A stretch of DNA of 64,000 nucleotides, taken from assembly GCA_035519475.1 (NCBI GenBank), contig DATIWI010000252.1, positions 1 through 64,000 of the forward strand. The letters run 5' to 3'. Origin of the DNA: Fen-1467 sp035519475 (GTDB lineage: Bacteria; Verrucomicrobiota; Verrucomicrobiia; Opitutales; Opitutaceae). Position 1 is the stretch's first letter. The number at the start of each line of letters is the position of its first letter. The notes under the pieces are model-generated. The model was not told the origin of the DNA. It saw only the letters and a program-made list of their open reading frames with translations, and searched no databases. The translations under genes and the position numbers were made by a program. Of the stretch, positions 55,351-64,000 are shown piece after piece.

Positions 55351-55371
55351 ATGTCAACTATTGGTTGACAT
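55351..55371. repeat. ATGTCA palindrome, copy 2
   Basis: Identical 21-bp palindrome (arms ATGTCAAC and GTTGACAT), exactly 134 bp from copy 1. Confidence 0.85.
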
Positions 55372-55414
55372 GTCTTCGCTCGCGTCGCGCCGTCGGTTGC
55401 CGGCCGGCCGGATC

Positions 55415-55805
55415 GGCGCCGCCGGGCGGGGAACTGGAAAGCCCGGCTCGCCATGGCCAGAAGGAACAAACGCGGAGTTCTTAGGGCGGCGCGGCCTGAC
55501 TCGCCGAAGCGCTCGGGCGAAGGCGGGGGGCCATCCCTCGATCGCAGGCACTCGTGGAGTGCCCGGCTTGCCCGGAGTGATGCCGGAGGGCCCCGCCCGG
55601 GCGGAAAGCAGATATCGAATGGTCGTCGTCGGCCCGCGCGGAGAGCGGGCTCCACCCCAATCTCGTCCAAACGTGGAGCACACCGCCGGCGGGTCTTCCG
55701 CCGGGTGACCGTCCGGCCGGCGCTCGATCCGGTGATGGCCGCCGGATCGCCGTCCATCGCCGAAGAGTTGCGGCGCGGAGGCGCGGCGTTAATGTTTGCA
55801 GTCTC
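55415..55805. other. Intergenic region upstream of the subtilase gene
   Basis: A 391-bp stretch without a credible gene. It contains a perfect 7-bp palindrome GGCACTC-GTG-GAGTGCC at 55547-55563 and the rest is GC-rich. It should hold the promoter of the subtilase gene; none could be chosen with confidence. Confidence 0.55.
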
Positions 55806-57677
55806 ATGAAACGATTCGCGCTGTTCGCCGCCGTTGCGGCCGCCCTCGCGCTGGCTTCAGGGATGGCCGCCGAGAAACCGAAGATCACCTCGCAGGACCA
55901 GCTCCCGCGCTTCAGCTACGAATTCAAGGGGAAGGTCACCGATGTCGCCACCCAGGAGGCGGTCTACCAGCAGCTCGCCCCGAAGGTGCGCGCCGATCTG
56001 GAGAAGCTGCTCGCCGAATACGATATTCAGGACCGCGCCACGCGCCAGGATGTCCTGGGCGTGCTGCTGACCATGGACGTCCACGAGGGCCGCTACGACG
56101 CCGCGCTGGCGCGGGTGGCCGAAATGCGCGCGCTCGAGCAGAAGCCGGCGGCCAAACTCACCACCGGGCTCCTCGTCGAGGCGTTCATCGCCGCCCGCCG
56201 GGCCGCCCCCGCCGATGACACGGCCTTCCGGGCGGCCTTTGCGAAAGCCTATGCCGCCAAGCTCGCCGCGCTGCCGTGGGCGGTCGTGGGCGATCTCATC
56301 CAGCAGGTCAAGGGCAGCGCCGAGATCGGCACCGAGGCCCTCGTGCTCGGCAACCTGTCCAGCCAGCTCCAGCCCGGCGTGGACAAGACCGGCGCCATCA
56401 GCGGCGACGTGGCGCAGGCGCTCGTGGGCGCGCGCACGGCGGTGGCCCATTGGCTGCCGCTGAAGGCCGAGCGCGTGGCTGCGCTCACCGCCTATGTGGC
56501 GGCCCACAAGCAGGTCAAACCCGACATCTGGGCGGCGCGGAGCATCGACCTGGCGGCGGAGCCGAAACTCACGCCGGTGGTCCTGGGCATCTGGGACAGC
56601 GGCGTCGACGTCGCGGTCTATCCGCAGCAGCTCTGGACGAACCCGCAGGAACAGGCCAACGGACGCGACAACGACGGCAACGGTTTCGTCGCCGACGTGC
56701 ACGGCATCGCCTTCACCCTGCACGCCGACCCCACGCCCGATCTGCTGATCCCTCTCGATGACGCCCAGCGCGCGCGGTACCCGGAGATGCGCAATCTCAC
56801 CAAGGGCATGATCGACATCCGCGCGAACGTCGACAGCGCGGAGGCGGCGGAGGTCAAGCGACGCGTGGCGGCGATGAAAGCCGAGGAGGTGCAGCCGTTC
56901 CTCGAGAACCTCAACCTGTTCGCCGACTACACCCACGGCACCCACGTGGCGGGCATCGCGTCCGCCGGCAACCCGGCGGCGCGGCTGCTGGTCGCCCGCA
57001 TCACGTTCGACTATCACCAGATCCCGGAGCTGCCGACGCGGGAGCAGGCGGTCAAGGACGCCGCCGCGTACCGCGCGATCGTGGCCTATTTCAAGGCGCA
57101 CGGTGTGCGCGTGGTGAACATGAGCTGGGGCGGCTCGCCGCGCGACGTCGAGGACGCGCTCGAACTCAACGGCGCCGGCGGCACCGCGGAGGAGCGGAAG
57201 AAGCTCGCGCGGGAGTTGTTCAAGATCGGGCGCGACGCGCTCTACGAGGCGATGAAGGATGCCCCGGACATCCTGTTCGTCGTCGCCGCCGGCAACAGCG
57301 ACAACGACGTCGCCTTCGACGAGGTGCTGCCGTCCGGCTTCAACCTGCCCAACATGCTCGCGGTGGGCGCGGTCAACCAGGCGGGCGAGGAGACCTCCTT
57401 CACCAGCTATGGCGCGACCGTGGCGGTGGACGCCAACGGCTACGAGGTCGACAGTTACCTGCCGGGCGGGGAGCGCATGAAGTACTCCGGCACGTCGATG
57501 GCGTCGCCCAACGTGGCCAATCTCGCCGGCAAGCTGCTGGCAGTCGATCCGACGCTGTCGGTCGAGCAGGTGATTGAGCTGATCAAGCTCGGCGCCGATC
57601 GCAGCGCCGACGGCCGCCTCCATCTGATAAACCCGAAGCGCAGCCTCGCGCTGCTGCGGGCGAAACTGGCGAACTGA
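55806..57677 (+). CDS. Secreted subtilisin-family (S8) serine peptidase
   Basis: A 623-residue secreted peptidase. Signal peptide (MKRFALFAAVAAALALASGM). A helical N-terminal prodomain-like region (about 30-250) precedes the S8 domain. Catalytic triad: Asp264 in VVLGIWDSGVDV, His377 in THGTHVAGI and Ser564 in YSGTSMASPNV, with the oxyanion Asn497 in VVAAGNSDND. An insertion between Asp and His (about 270-370) is longer than usual and contains a DNDGNG acidic loop at 288-293 that may bind calcium. Confidence 0.95.
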   Translation: MKRFALFAAVAAALALASGMAAEKPKITSQDQLPRFSYEFKGKVTDVATQEAVYQQLAPKVRADLEKLLAEYDIQDRATRQDVLGVLLTMDVHEGRYDAALARVAEMRALEQKPAAKLTTGLLVEAFIAARRAAPADDTAFRAAFAKAYAAKLAALPWAVVGDLIQQVKGSAEIGTEALVLGNLSSQLQPGVDKTGAISGDVAQALVGARTAVAHWLPLKAERVAALTAYVAAHKQVKPDIWAARSIDLAAEPKLTPVVLGIWDSGVDVAVYPQQLWTNPQEQANGRDNDGNGFVADVHGIAFTLHADPTPDLLIPLDDAQRARYPEMRNLTKGMIDIRANVDSAEAAEVKRRVAAMKAEEVQPFLENLNLFADYTHGTHVAGIASAGNPAARLLVARITFDYHQIPELPTREQAVKDAAAYRAIVAYFKAHGVRVVNMSWGGSPRDVEDALELNGAGGTAEERKKLARELFKIGRDALYEAMKDAPDILFVVAAGNSDNDVAFDEVLPSGFNLPNMLAVGAVNQAGEETSFTSYGATVAVDANGYEVDSYLPGGERMKYSGTSMASPNVANLAGKLLAVDPTLSVEQVIELIKLGADRSADGRLHLINPKRSLALLRAKLAN

Positions 57678-57716
57678 CCTGGGCCGGGGGGCGGCATGCC
57701 CTGCGCCCCGGGGGGC

Positions 57717-58727
57717 CTACAGCGCGGGTGATTGGACGAATCCTCGCGCCACCTCTTGGAAGCGAGGATCGTTCGCATACTTCTTGAACGAATCGTCTGT
57801 CGCCGGATCGGGAAACTTCTCGCCGGGGATCATGTTGGCCTTGTGCTCGAGGACCAGGCGCAGGTTCTTCAAGGCGGCGTCCAGGTTACCATCCTCTGCC
57901 TCCGTGCACGCCAGATTGTAGTAGAACATGGGGTACTCCGGATGCTCGGCGATGGCGGTGGTGAACACCTCCCGGGCCTTCGGCAGCATCCCGCAGATGC
58001 CGTACGCCATCCCCAGGGTGTCGGTGGCCGCGAGGCGCTGGTCGCGGGACAGCGACGGCTCCCGAGCGTCCCATGCAAGCGCCTGGGTGAGCCAACCGAT
58101 CGCCGGCGCGTAGTCCTTGCTGCGGAACATCATCATGGCCGGCAGCCAGAAATCGAATGATACTGGCCGGAAGGTGGGGTTGAGGGAGAGGGAGGAAATA
58201 TAGGCGGAAATCCTGTCGGCGTCCGCTTTCTTGAACACGGTGCACGAAATGTGCACATCGATCCAGAAGCCGTCATGTGCAATGAAGGCGAAGCCGTTGC
58301 GCTGGGTGAAGCCCTCGAGGTTCGGAAGCTCCTTCGGCAGTTCCCGGAGCGTGTATTCCAGGAACGCGCGGTCCCCCTGCTCGTAGGTCTTCAGGTCCCG
58401 CAGCTTGTAGCCGTCCTGGCGCAGCCGGGCGATCATGCCGTTGCGCTCCTTGGCGGTCGAGTTGGCGTTGGTGGCCGGACTGATCGACGCGGTGATCATG
58501 TAGCCGGTCTCCTCGTTCTTGGCCGACAGGCGTCCGTGCTTCAGATCGATGGGATATTCGAAGTCGGGCAGTTCGAGGCCCTTCAGGTCCAAATCGATGC
58601 ACCAGGTTCGTCCGGGCAGGAAAAAGTGAACCAGCGCCGGCTTGCCGGCACTGGAGGGTTCCGCCGCGGCGGGCAGCAGGCCGGCGGTGAGAAGCAGCAC
58701 GCGGGTGACGATGCTCGGGATCTTCAT
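57717..58727 (-). CDS. Exported TPR-like protein
   Basis: A 336-residue protein. Signal peptide (MKIPSIVTRVLLLTAGLLPA). An unknown beta-rich N-terminal domain (about 25-200) precedes three TPR-like repeats at the C-terminus (YAPAIGWLTQALAWDARE, AREVFTTAIAEHPEYPMF, YYNLACTEAEDGNLDAALKN). Function unknown; protein-protein contact in the periplasm is likely. Convergent with the subtilase gene and separated from sodA by a terminator. Confidence 0.8.
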   Translation of the reverse strand: MKIPSIVTRVLLLTAGLLPAAAEPSSAGKPALVHFFLPGRTWCIDLDLKGLELPDFEYPIDLKHGRLSAKNEETGYMITASISPATNANSTAKERNGMIARLRQDGYKLRDLKTYEQGDRAFLEYTLRELPKELPNLEGFTQRNGFAFIAHDGFWIDVHISCTVFKKADADRISAYISSLSLNPTFRPVSFDFWLPAMMMFRSKDYAPAIGWLTQALAWDAREPSLSRDQRLAATDTLGMAYGICGMLPKAREVFTTAIAEHPEYPMFYYNLACTEAEDGNLDAALKNLRLVLEHKANMIPGEKFPDPATDDSFKKYANDPRFQEVARGFVQSPAL

Positions 58728-58867
58728 GGCAAGCGCCGTAACGGTCAGCTGGGGCGCGCATCCGCTTCCATGCTGGACCGGCAGAGGATCTTCAGAAAAA
58801 CGGAAGATACCGCAAGGGCGATGGGAAAATGCCTGCGAGCACCCGGAGGCGGCCATCGCCTGTGGAC

Positions 58868-58898
58868 AAAAAAAGAGCCGCGCCCCAAAGGCGCGGCC
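58868..58898 (-). terminator. Rho-independent terminator of sodA
   Basis: On the minus strand, GCCGCGCC (58897-58890) pairs with GGCGCGGC (58884-58877) around 5 nt, followed by CT then seven T residues. It is 39 bp past the sodA stop. Confidence 0.92.
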
Positions 58899-58936
58899 CT
58901 GCGAAATGGCGCAACCGGCGAACGGCGGGACGGGGT

Positions 58937-59569
58937 TTATTTCAGCGCGGCCTGGTAGTTGGCCTCCGCCTGGTCCCAGTTCACCACGTTCCAGAAGGCG
59001 GCCACGTAGTCGGGCCGGCGGTTCTGGTAGTTGAGGTAATAGGCGTGCTCCCACACGTCGAGGCCGATGACCGGTTTGCCCTCGAGGCCGGCGCCCGCCT
59101 TGCCCATGAGCGGGCTGTCCTGGTTGGCGGTGGAGCCGACGGCGAGCTTCCGGTCGGACGTCACGACGAGCCAGGCCCAGCCGCTGCCGAAGCGTCCGAC
59201 CGCGGCCTTGGTGAACTCCTCCTTGAGCTTGTCGAAGCCCCCGAAGGTGCTGCTGATGGCCGAAGCCAAGTGCCCCTTGGGCGCGCCGCCCTTGCCCGGC
59301 CCGAGGATCTTCCAGAAAAAGGCGTGGTTGCTGTGCCCGCCGCCGTTATTGCGCACGGCGCCGCGGATCGCGTCGGGCACCTTGGTGAGATCGGCGATGA
59401 GCGCATCGACGTCCAGCGCCACGAGGGCAGCCTGATCCTTCAGGGCGTTGTTGGCGTTGTTGATGTAGGCCTGGTGGTGCTTGGTGTGATGGATTTCCAT
59501 CGTGCGCGCATCGATGTGCGGCTCCAAGGCGTTGTAGGCGTAGGCGAGGCGGGGGAGTTCGAAGGCCAT
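58937..59569 (-). CDS. sodA: Superoxide dismutase, Mn type
   Basis: A 210-residue dismutase. Metal ligands His27 (MEIHHTKHHQ), His82 (GGGHSNHAFFW), Asp171 and His175 (LDVWEHAYY). The GGGHxNH segment and GSTANQDSPLM (Gln near 150) indicate the Mn-type second-sphere arrangement rather than Fe. Start MAFELPRLAYAYN at 59569. Cytosolic; no export signal is seen. Followed by a strong terminator. Confidence 0.95.
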   Translation of the reverse strand: MAFELPRLAYAYNALEPHIDARTMEIHHTKHHQAYINNANNALKDQAALVALDVDALIADLTKVPDAIRGAVRNNGGGHSNHAFFWKILGPGKGGAPKGHLASAISSTFGGFDKLKEEFTKAAVGRFGSGWAWLVVTSDRKLAVGSTANQDSPLMGKAGAGLEGKPVIGLDVWEHAYYLNYQNRRPDYVAAFWNVVNWDQAEANYQAALK

Positions 59570-59704
59570 GGCGGGAGGGATTGAGGTTGATGTGGATGGG
59601 AAGGGAATTTGCACCGGCTCGCGGAACCGTCAACTGCGGGCTGGGTTTTGTTGGAAGAGACTCTGAGAACCGGGAGACCTCAGTGCGGGTGGATTAGTCC
59701 GTCG

Positions 59705-59763
59705 GAATTCTGAAGCCATGAAGCCAGGAGCGATTCCCTCGTGGCTTCTTGGCTTCTGAATTC
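59705..59763. repeat. Long imperfect inverted repeat 3' of tadA
   Basis: Arms of about 29 bp start and end with GAATTC. The left arm reads GAATTCTGAAGCCATGAAGC and on to CAGGAGCGA; the right arm, reversed and complemented, reads GAATTCAGAAGCCAAGAAGC and on to CACGAGGGAA. Mismatches are few. It lies between tadA (minus strand) and the upstream end of sodA (minus strand), so it may stop or stabilise transcription from tadA. No long T-run. Confidence 0.7.
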
Positions 59764-59786
59764 AAGCGGGCCCCTGCGCCAACGAA

Positions 59787-60308
59787 TCATTCTTCGATTC
59801 GCTTCATTTGGAAGAACGCCTGCAGCAGGTCGCGGCACTCGCTTTCGAGCACGCCGCGGGCGAGCTCGATGTGGTGGTTCACCTGCGGCAGGGCGTTGAG
59901 ATCGGCGGCGCTGCCGAGACAGCCCATCTTGGGGTCCGCGACCGCATATACCACCCGCTTGAGCCGCGCCATCAACGCCGCGCCGGAGCACATCGGGCAG
60001 GGTTCCTTGGTGACATAGAGCGTGGCCGCGTTCAGCCGCCAATCGCCCAGGGCCCGCGCCGCCTGGGTCATCGCCAGCATCTCCGCATGCGCCGTCGGAT
60101 CGCGCGTCCCCGCCACTTGGTTGTGCGCGGCGGCCACCACCTCGCCGCCCAGTTCAATGACCGCGCCGATCGGCACCTCGTCCTCCCGCCAGGCGTCGAT
60201 CGCCTGATTGTAGGCCAGCCACATGTAAAAAGTGTCGTCGCGCGACAATTGCGACGGGAACATCTTCTTAAACGGGCAGTCGGCGGGGGGGCGGGAGGGC
60301 TCAGGCAT
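59787..60308 (-). CDS. tadA: tRNA-specific adenosine deaminase (TadA)-like
   Basis: A 173-residue zinc deaminase. The zinc site is His74-Ala-Glu76 in PTAHAEML and Cys104/Cys107 in EPCPMCSGA. TadA converts A34 to inosine in tRNA-Arg and is essential in most bacteria; guanine deaminases of the same family look similar, so the substrate is inferred. The N-terminus has about 25 extra residues before the core (MPEPSRPPADCPFKKMFPSQ). Divergent from infA. Confidence 0.85.
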   Translation of the reverse strand: MPEPSRPPADCPFKKMFPSQLSRDDTFYMWLAYNQAIDAWREDEVPIGAVIELGGEVVAAAHNQVAGTRDPTAHAEMLAMTQAARALGDWRLNAATLYVTKEPCPMCSGAALMARLKRVVYAVADPKMGCLGSAADLNALPQVNHHIELARGVLESECRDLLQAFFQMKRIEE

Positions 60309-60438
60309 CGGGGCGGACGGGAGTGGAGGCCGAGGATAAAGCCTTGACTTACGTTCGGTGTTACCCAGTTACAACAGTCTTTTAGCTCCCGACTTATCTG
60401 CATGCACCAACGAACTTCCGGCACCTGCCGCGCCTTGT

Positions 60439-60699
60439 ATGTCTGACGGTAAATCGATCGAAGTGGAGGGAAAGATCGTAACCGTCCTGCCCGGCACGAT
60501 GTTCCGGGTCGCGCTGACCAATGGGCACGTGGTGCTGGCGCATATTTCCGGCAAGCTCCGCAAGAACTTCATCAAGATCGCCGCGGGCGACCGGGTGAAG
60601 ATGGAGATGAGTCCCTACGATCTCGAGAAGGCGCGCATCACCTACCGGGTGCGTGAGACCGCGCCCCCGCCGCCTGCATTCCGCCGGCGGCGCTACTGA
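60439..60699 (+). CDS. infA: Translation initiation factor IF-1
   Basis: An 86-residue S1-domain (OB-fold) protein: IEVEGKIVTVLPGTMFRVAL, TNGHVVLAHISGKLRKNFIK, DRVKMEMSPYDLEKARITYR. It has a C-terminal tail (APPPPAFRRRRY) longer than E. coli IF-1 (72 residues). A TTGACT at 60344-60349 could be a -35 box, but no good -10 is correctly spaced. The xer gene follows 15 bp after its stop. Confidence 0.95.
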   Translation: MSDGKSIEVEGKIVTVLPGTMFRVALTNGHVVLAHISGKLRKNFIKIAAGDRVKMEMSPYDLEKARITYRVRETAPPPPAFRRRRY

Positions 60700-60714
60700 C
60701 GCCCCCGGGTTTCC

Positions 60715-61728
<1,014 letters not shown>

Positions 61729-61764
61729 CGACACCCGCCGTCGTCGCCCTGCAACGCGGCGGGA

Positions 61765-63693
61765 TCAGCGCGGCGCCGCGGCCGCGGCCCGCCGGGCGTT
61801 TTCCAGGCTCTCGCGCGCTCCGGGGAGATCGGGCACGAGCCGCACCGCCGCCTCCAGATGCCCGATGGCCTCGGGCCATCGCTGGGCCTGGGCCAGCGCA
61901 CTGCCCAGGGCAAATTGCGCCTCGGCATCGTCCGGCTTGGCGGCGACGACCGGTTCCAGCTGGGCGATGGCGTCCGGCACGCGGCGTAGCGCGAGCAGGG
62001 TCTGGGCGAGGTTGAAACGCGTGTCCGGGTTGTAGCCGTTCAGGCGCAGGGCGGCCTCGAAATGCCCGATGGCCTCGGCCGGCCGGCCGATGTCGACGAG
62101 CGTCATGGCGAGCTTCTCCTGGCAGTCCTCCCGCGCCGGCTCGACCTGCAGGCTGCGGGCGAACTCTTCCGCCGCCTCGGCGTTTTGCCCGCGCTGGCGC
62201 AGCACCAGGCCGAGGCTGTAGTGCAGGTCGGCGTTGCCGGGATGGAGGCGCACGCCATCGGCGTAGGTCTGCGCCGCCTCGTCGGTCCGCCCCAGGGCCA
62301 GGAAGGCGTTGCCGAGTTCGACCCGGTAGGCGGCGTCTTGCGGGGCCAGCCGGATGGCCTCGCGCAAAGGCGCCAGCGCCTCGCCCGGACGCCCGGCCTG
62401 CGCGAGACTCCGCCCGAGATTGAAGTGCGCCCGGTCGTTTTGCGGCACCTTGGCCACCGTGTCCGCCCAGAGCGCGGGCGCGGATTGATAAACGTTGACG
62501 CGGCGGCCGGTGACGAACGCCAGCGCCAGCGCGGCGAGGGGCCAGAGCCAGAGGCTCCGCCGCCCCAGGAGCGCGTCTAGCCCGGCCACAACGCCAGCGA
62601 TGAGCACCGCCAGCGGCAGGTACATGCGATGCTCGGCCATCGTCTGCGTGATGATGGGCACGACGCTGGAGGAAGGGGCAAGGATCGCGAAGAAACAGAA
62701 GCCCAAAAACCCGGTCGCGGGTCGGCGGATCAGCGCCCAGCCGGTCAATGCGCCGAGCGCGAGCAGCAATAGTGCCTGCGGCAGGACCGTCGCGAGGGCC
62801 GACACCAGCGGACGTCCGTACTCGAAGACCAGCGGCTGCGGCCAGAACGCGAGCCGCAGGTAGTGGACGATCGCCAGGCATTGGGTCAGCAGATAGTCGA
62901 GCGGCCGGACGCCCAGGCCAAAGCCGGCCGAACCGCCGCGCTGCTGCTGCGCGGCGACGAGCGCGCCGAGCAAGCCCCAGGTGGCGGCGAGGCCGACGTA
63001 CAGCCAGCGGCGCTGCCGCCACGCGCCGCGGAACGAGCCGGCGCCAAACGCGCGGTCATAGAGTAGCACGGCCAGCGGCGCCGCCGCCATGACCTCCTTG
63101 CTCGCCATGCCCAGCAGGCACGCCGCCACTGCAAGGGTCTGCCACCGCCGGGGCGCGGGCGAATCCAGCGCGCGCGCGTGGCCGTACAGCGTCAGCAGGA
63201 ACAGCAGGCTCACCAAGAGCTCGGCGCGCTGCGAGATGTAGACCACCGCCTCCGAAGCCAGGGGATGCACGCCCCACAGCAGCGCGACGGCGGCCGCGAG
63301 GACGGTCGCGTCCGCTTCCGGGCGGCGGACGCGCCGGAGCGTCCGGCGCACGAGCCCAAACAACAGCAGCGTGCTGCCCGCGTGCAGGAGCAGGTTGACC
63401 GCGTGGTAGCCAGCAGGGTTGAGGCCGCCGAGCGCGTAATTGACTGCGAAGGTCAGGTTGAGCAGCGGGCGTCCGGTGGCCGGCCCGCCGATCAGCGGCG
63501 GCTGAAGCACTGCGTCCGGCGGCCAGAGCCGGCGGATCGAGGGGTTCTCGACAACGGCGGTCGTGTCATCGAACAGAAACGGCACCGCGAGGCAGCGGTG
63601 ATAAACGGCGATCACCACCAGGACGAGCAGGGCCCCGGCGCCGAGAACGAGCGGGTTGCGAAAGCGCATGGCGAGGTCAGCCGGCAGGAGCAT
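61765..63693 (-). CDS. TMTC-like membrane protein with TPR repeats
   Basis: A 642-residue polytopic protein. Residues about 10-400 hold about 10 helices and the signature FLFDDTTAVVENPSIR, GRPLLNLTFAVNYALGG, GYHAVNLLLHAGS and GVHPLASEAVVYISQRAEL, typical of TMTC/O-mannosyltransferase-like proteins with a GT-C fold. The C-terminal about 240 residues are TPR repeats (NLGRSLAQAGRPGEALAPL, YSLGLVLRQRGQNAEAAEEF, ELGNAFLALGRTDEAAQTYA). Substrate and glycosyl activity are inferred. An alternative start lies eight codons downstream (63669). Confidence 0.88.
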   Translation of the reverse strand: MLLPADLAMRFRNPLVLGAGALLVLVVIAVYHRCLAVPFLFDDTTAVVENPSIRRLWPPDAVLQPPLIGGPATGRPLLNLTFAVNYALGGLNPAGYHAVNLLLHAGSTLLLFGLVRRTLRRVRRPEADATVLAAAVALLWGVHPLASEAVVYISQRAELLVSLLFLLTLYGHARALDSPAPRRWQTLAVAACLLGMASKEVMAAAPLAVLLYDRAFGAGSFRGAWRQRRWLYVGLAATWGLLGALVAAQQQRGGSAGFGLGVRPLDYLLTQCLAIVHYLRLAFWPQPLVFEYGRPLVSALATVLPQALLLLALGALTGWALIRRPATGFLGFCFFAILAPSSSVVPIITQTMAEHRMYLPLAVLIAGVVAGLDALLGRRSLWLWPLAALALAFVTGRRVNVYQSAPALWADTVAKVPQNDRAHFNLGRSLAQAGRPGEALAPLREAIRLAPQDAAYRVELGNAFLALGRTDEAAQTYADGVRLHPGNADLHYSLGLVLRQRGQNAEAAEEFARSLQVEPAREDCQEKLAMTLVDIGRPAEAIGHFEAALRLNGYNPDTRFNLAQTLLALRRVPDAIAQLEPVVAAKPDDAEAQFALGSALAQAQRWPEAIGHLEAAVRLVPDLPGARESLENARRAAAAAPR

Positions 63694-63825
63694 TCAATGT
63701 TTTCTTCGCCGCGCCCACGCAAGGTCCTTCGGCGGCCGCCTGCATCGGGCCGCGCCACCCCGCCGGACCTTGCCCACGCCTCGGGTGAGGAACGCGGATC
63801 TCTGTGGGTCGAGAACCCAGCCAAC

Positions 63826-63846
63826 ATGTCACGTATTACGTGACAT
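63826..63846. repeat. Perfect ATGTCA palindrome
   Basis: 21-bp perfect palindrome around a central T: arms ATGTCACGTA and TACGTGACAT. Same length and outer ATGTCA/TGACAT as the two copies at 55217 and 55351. Confidence 0.9.
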
Positions 63847-63883
63847 TGCCTGTGAAACCCCGCCTCGAAGGAGTGGTCGACTC

Positions 63884-63900
63884 GTCACGTGATACGTGAC
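63884..63900. repeat. GTCACGT palindrome
   Basis: 17 bp: arms GTCACGT and ACGTGAC around GAT, 37 bp after the ATGTCA palindrome and sharing its GTCACGT core. Confidence 0.85.
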
Positions 63901-64000
63901 CACCGGGCTTGCGCGCCGGGGCGGAGCCAGGGGAGGCCGTGCGCGCAACCGGGCACAGCGACAACCGAGGGCTGGTGGCGGGGGGCCCCTTCGGCTTGCG

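Larger units (their letters stand above)
55147..55414. repeat. 134-bp tandem duplication spanning the GH89 gene end
   Basis: Two near-identical copies, 55147-55280 and 55281-55414. Both begin TCGGCGGTGGCGGGCAGGGT and end GCCGGATC. Copy 1 contains the stop codon of the GH89 gene; copy 2 preserves the corresponding sequence with GTGA. Each copy carries one ATGTCA palindrome. Differences amount to only a few bases, implying a recent duplication or ongoing conversion. Confidence 0.9.
63694..64000. other. Intergenic end of the window with palindromes
   Basis: A 307-bp stretch without a gene in this window. It contains the two palindromes described at 63826-63846 and 63884-63900. The next gene lies outside the window. 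Confidence 0.5.

Noticed and set aside
55453..55805. Open frame upstream of the subtilase
   Set aside because: Low-complexity Arg/Pro/Ser composition and no family signal; it lies in a repeat-bearing intergenic region.
60344..60374. Possible infA promoter (TTGACT and TTACAA)
   Set aside because: Spacing is 19 bp and the -10 is a poor match, so not reported as a feature.

Overview
The window is a GC-rich, gene-dense chromosomal segment of a Gram-negative bacterium. Several traits point to the PVC superphylum and most likely to Verrucomicrobiota of the Opitutaceae type: a very long GreA/GreB-type elongation factor (620 residues, as in chlamydiae and relatives), a dnaG-rpoD-tatA arrangement, secreted carbohydrate-active enzymes (GH89, GH5), and many dispersed palindromic intergenic repeats. 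The taxon is inferred, not proven. I found no rRNA, tRNA, CRISPR array, insertion sequence or prophage.

Layout. 47-11467 (minus strand) is one tightly overlapping operon for a complex I-like quinone oxidoreductase: nuoA-B-C-D-H-I-J-K, then four antiporter-like subunits (a 491-residue MrpD-like protein, a 602-residue NuoL-like protein, NuoM and NuoN) plus an 86-residue membrane protein. The NADH-input subunits NuoE, NuoF and NuoG are absent. A GltD-type flavoprotein lies just upstream. 13.3-22.2 kb holds a VOC protein, an ArsR-methyltransferase fusion, a LysE exporter, the GreA-like factor, RsmB, a lipoprotein aspartic protease with an MFS transporter, and a degenerate K+-channel-like protein. 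22.3-29.4 kb carries glyA, a low-molecular-weight tyrosine phosphatase, purD, two small cysteine-rich proteins and a large LOG-domain protein.

29.7-36.7 kb carries an FKBP isomerase, a polysaccharide-export lipoprotein, tatA, rpoD, dnaG and a DUF362-like protein. At 36.9-38.7 kb an orphan second nuoA precedes a fusion of a PTS EIIA domain with a diadenylate (c-di-AMP) cyclase domain, the most unusual gene here. 38.9-44.8 kb has a RidA protein, a GH5 enzyme, a glycosidase-type remnant, a beta-propeller protein and a TPR protein. 45-47 kb holds rpmG and an Fe-S assembly cluster (SufT-like, Mrp). 47-51.7 kb has a TolB-like protein and a four-gene lipid or lipoprotein export operon (hydrolase, ABC ATPase, FtsX-type permease, LolA-like protein).

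52-64 kb contains deoC, a GH89 alpha-N-acetylglucosaminidase whose last codons lie in a 134-bp tandem repeat, a subtilase, a secreted TPR-like protein, Mn-type superoxide dismutase, tadA, infA, a Xer recombinase and a TMTC-like membrane TPR protein. The gaps between these genes hold at least three families of palindromic repeats: one built on CTTGAGTC or GCGCCTTGGCG words, one on ATGTCA...TGACAT palindromes, and single hairpins such as 59705-59763. These repeats are the main non-coding structure of the window.
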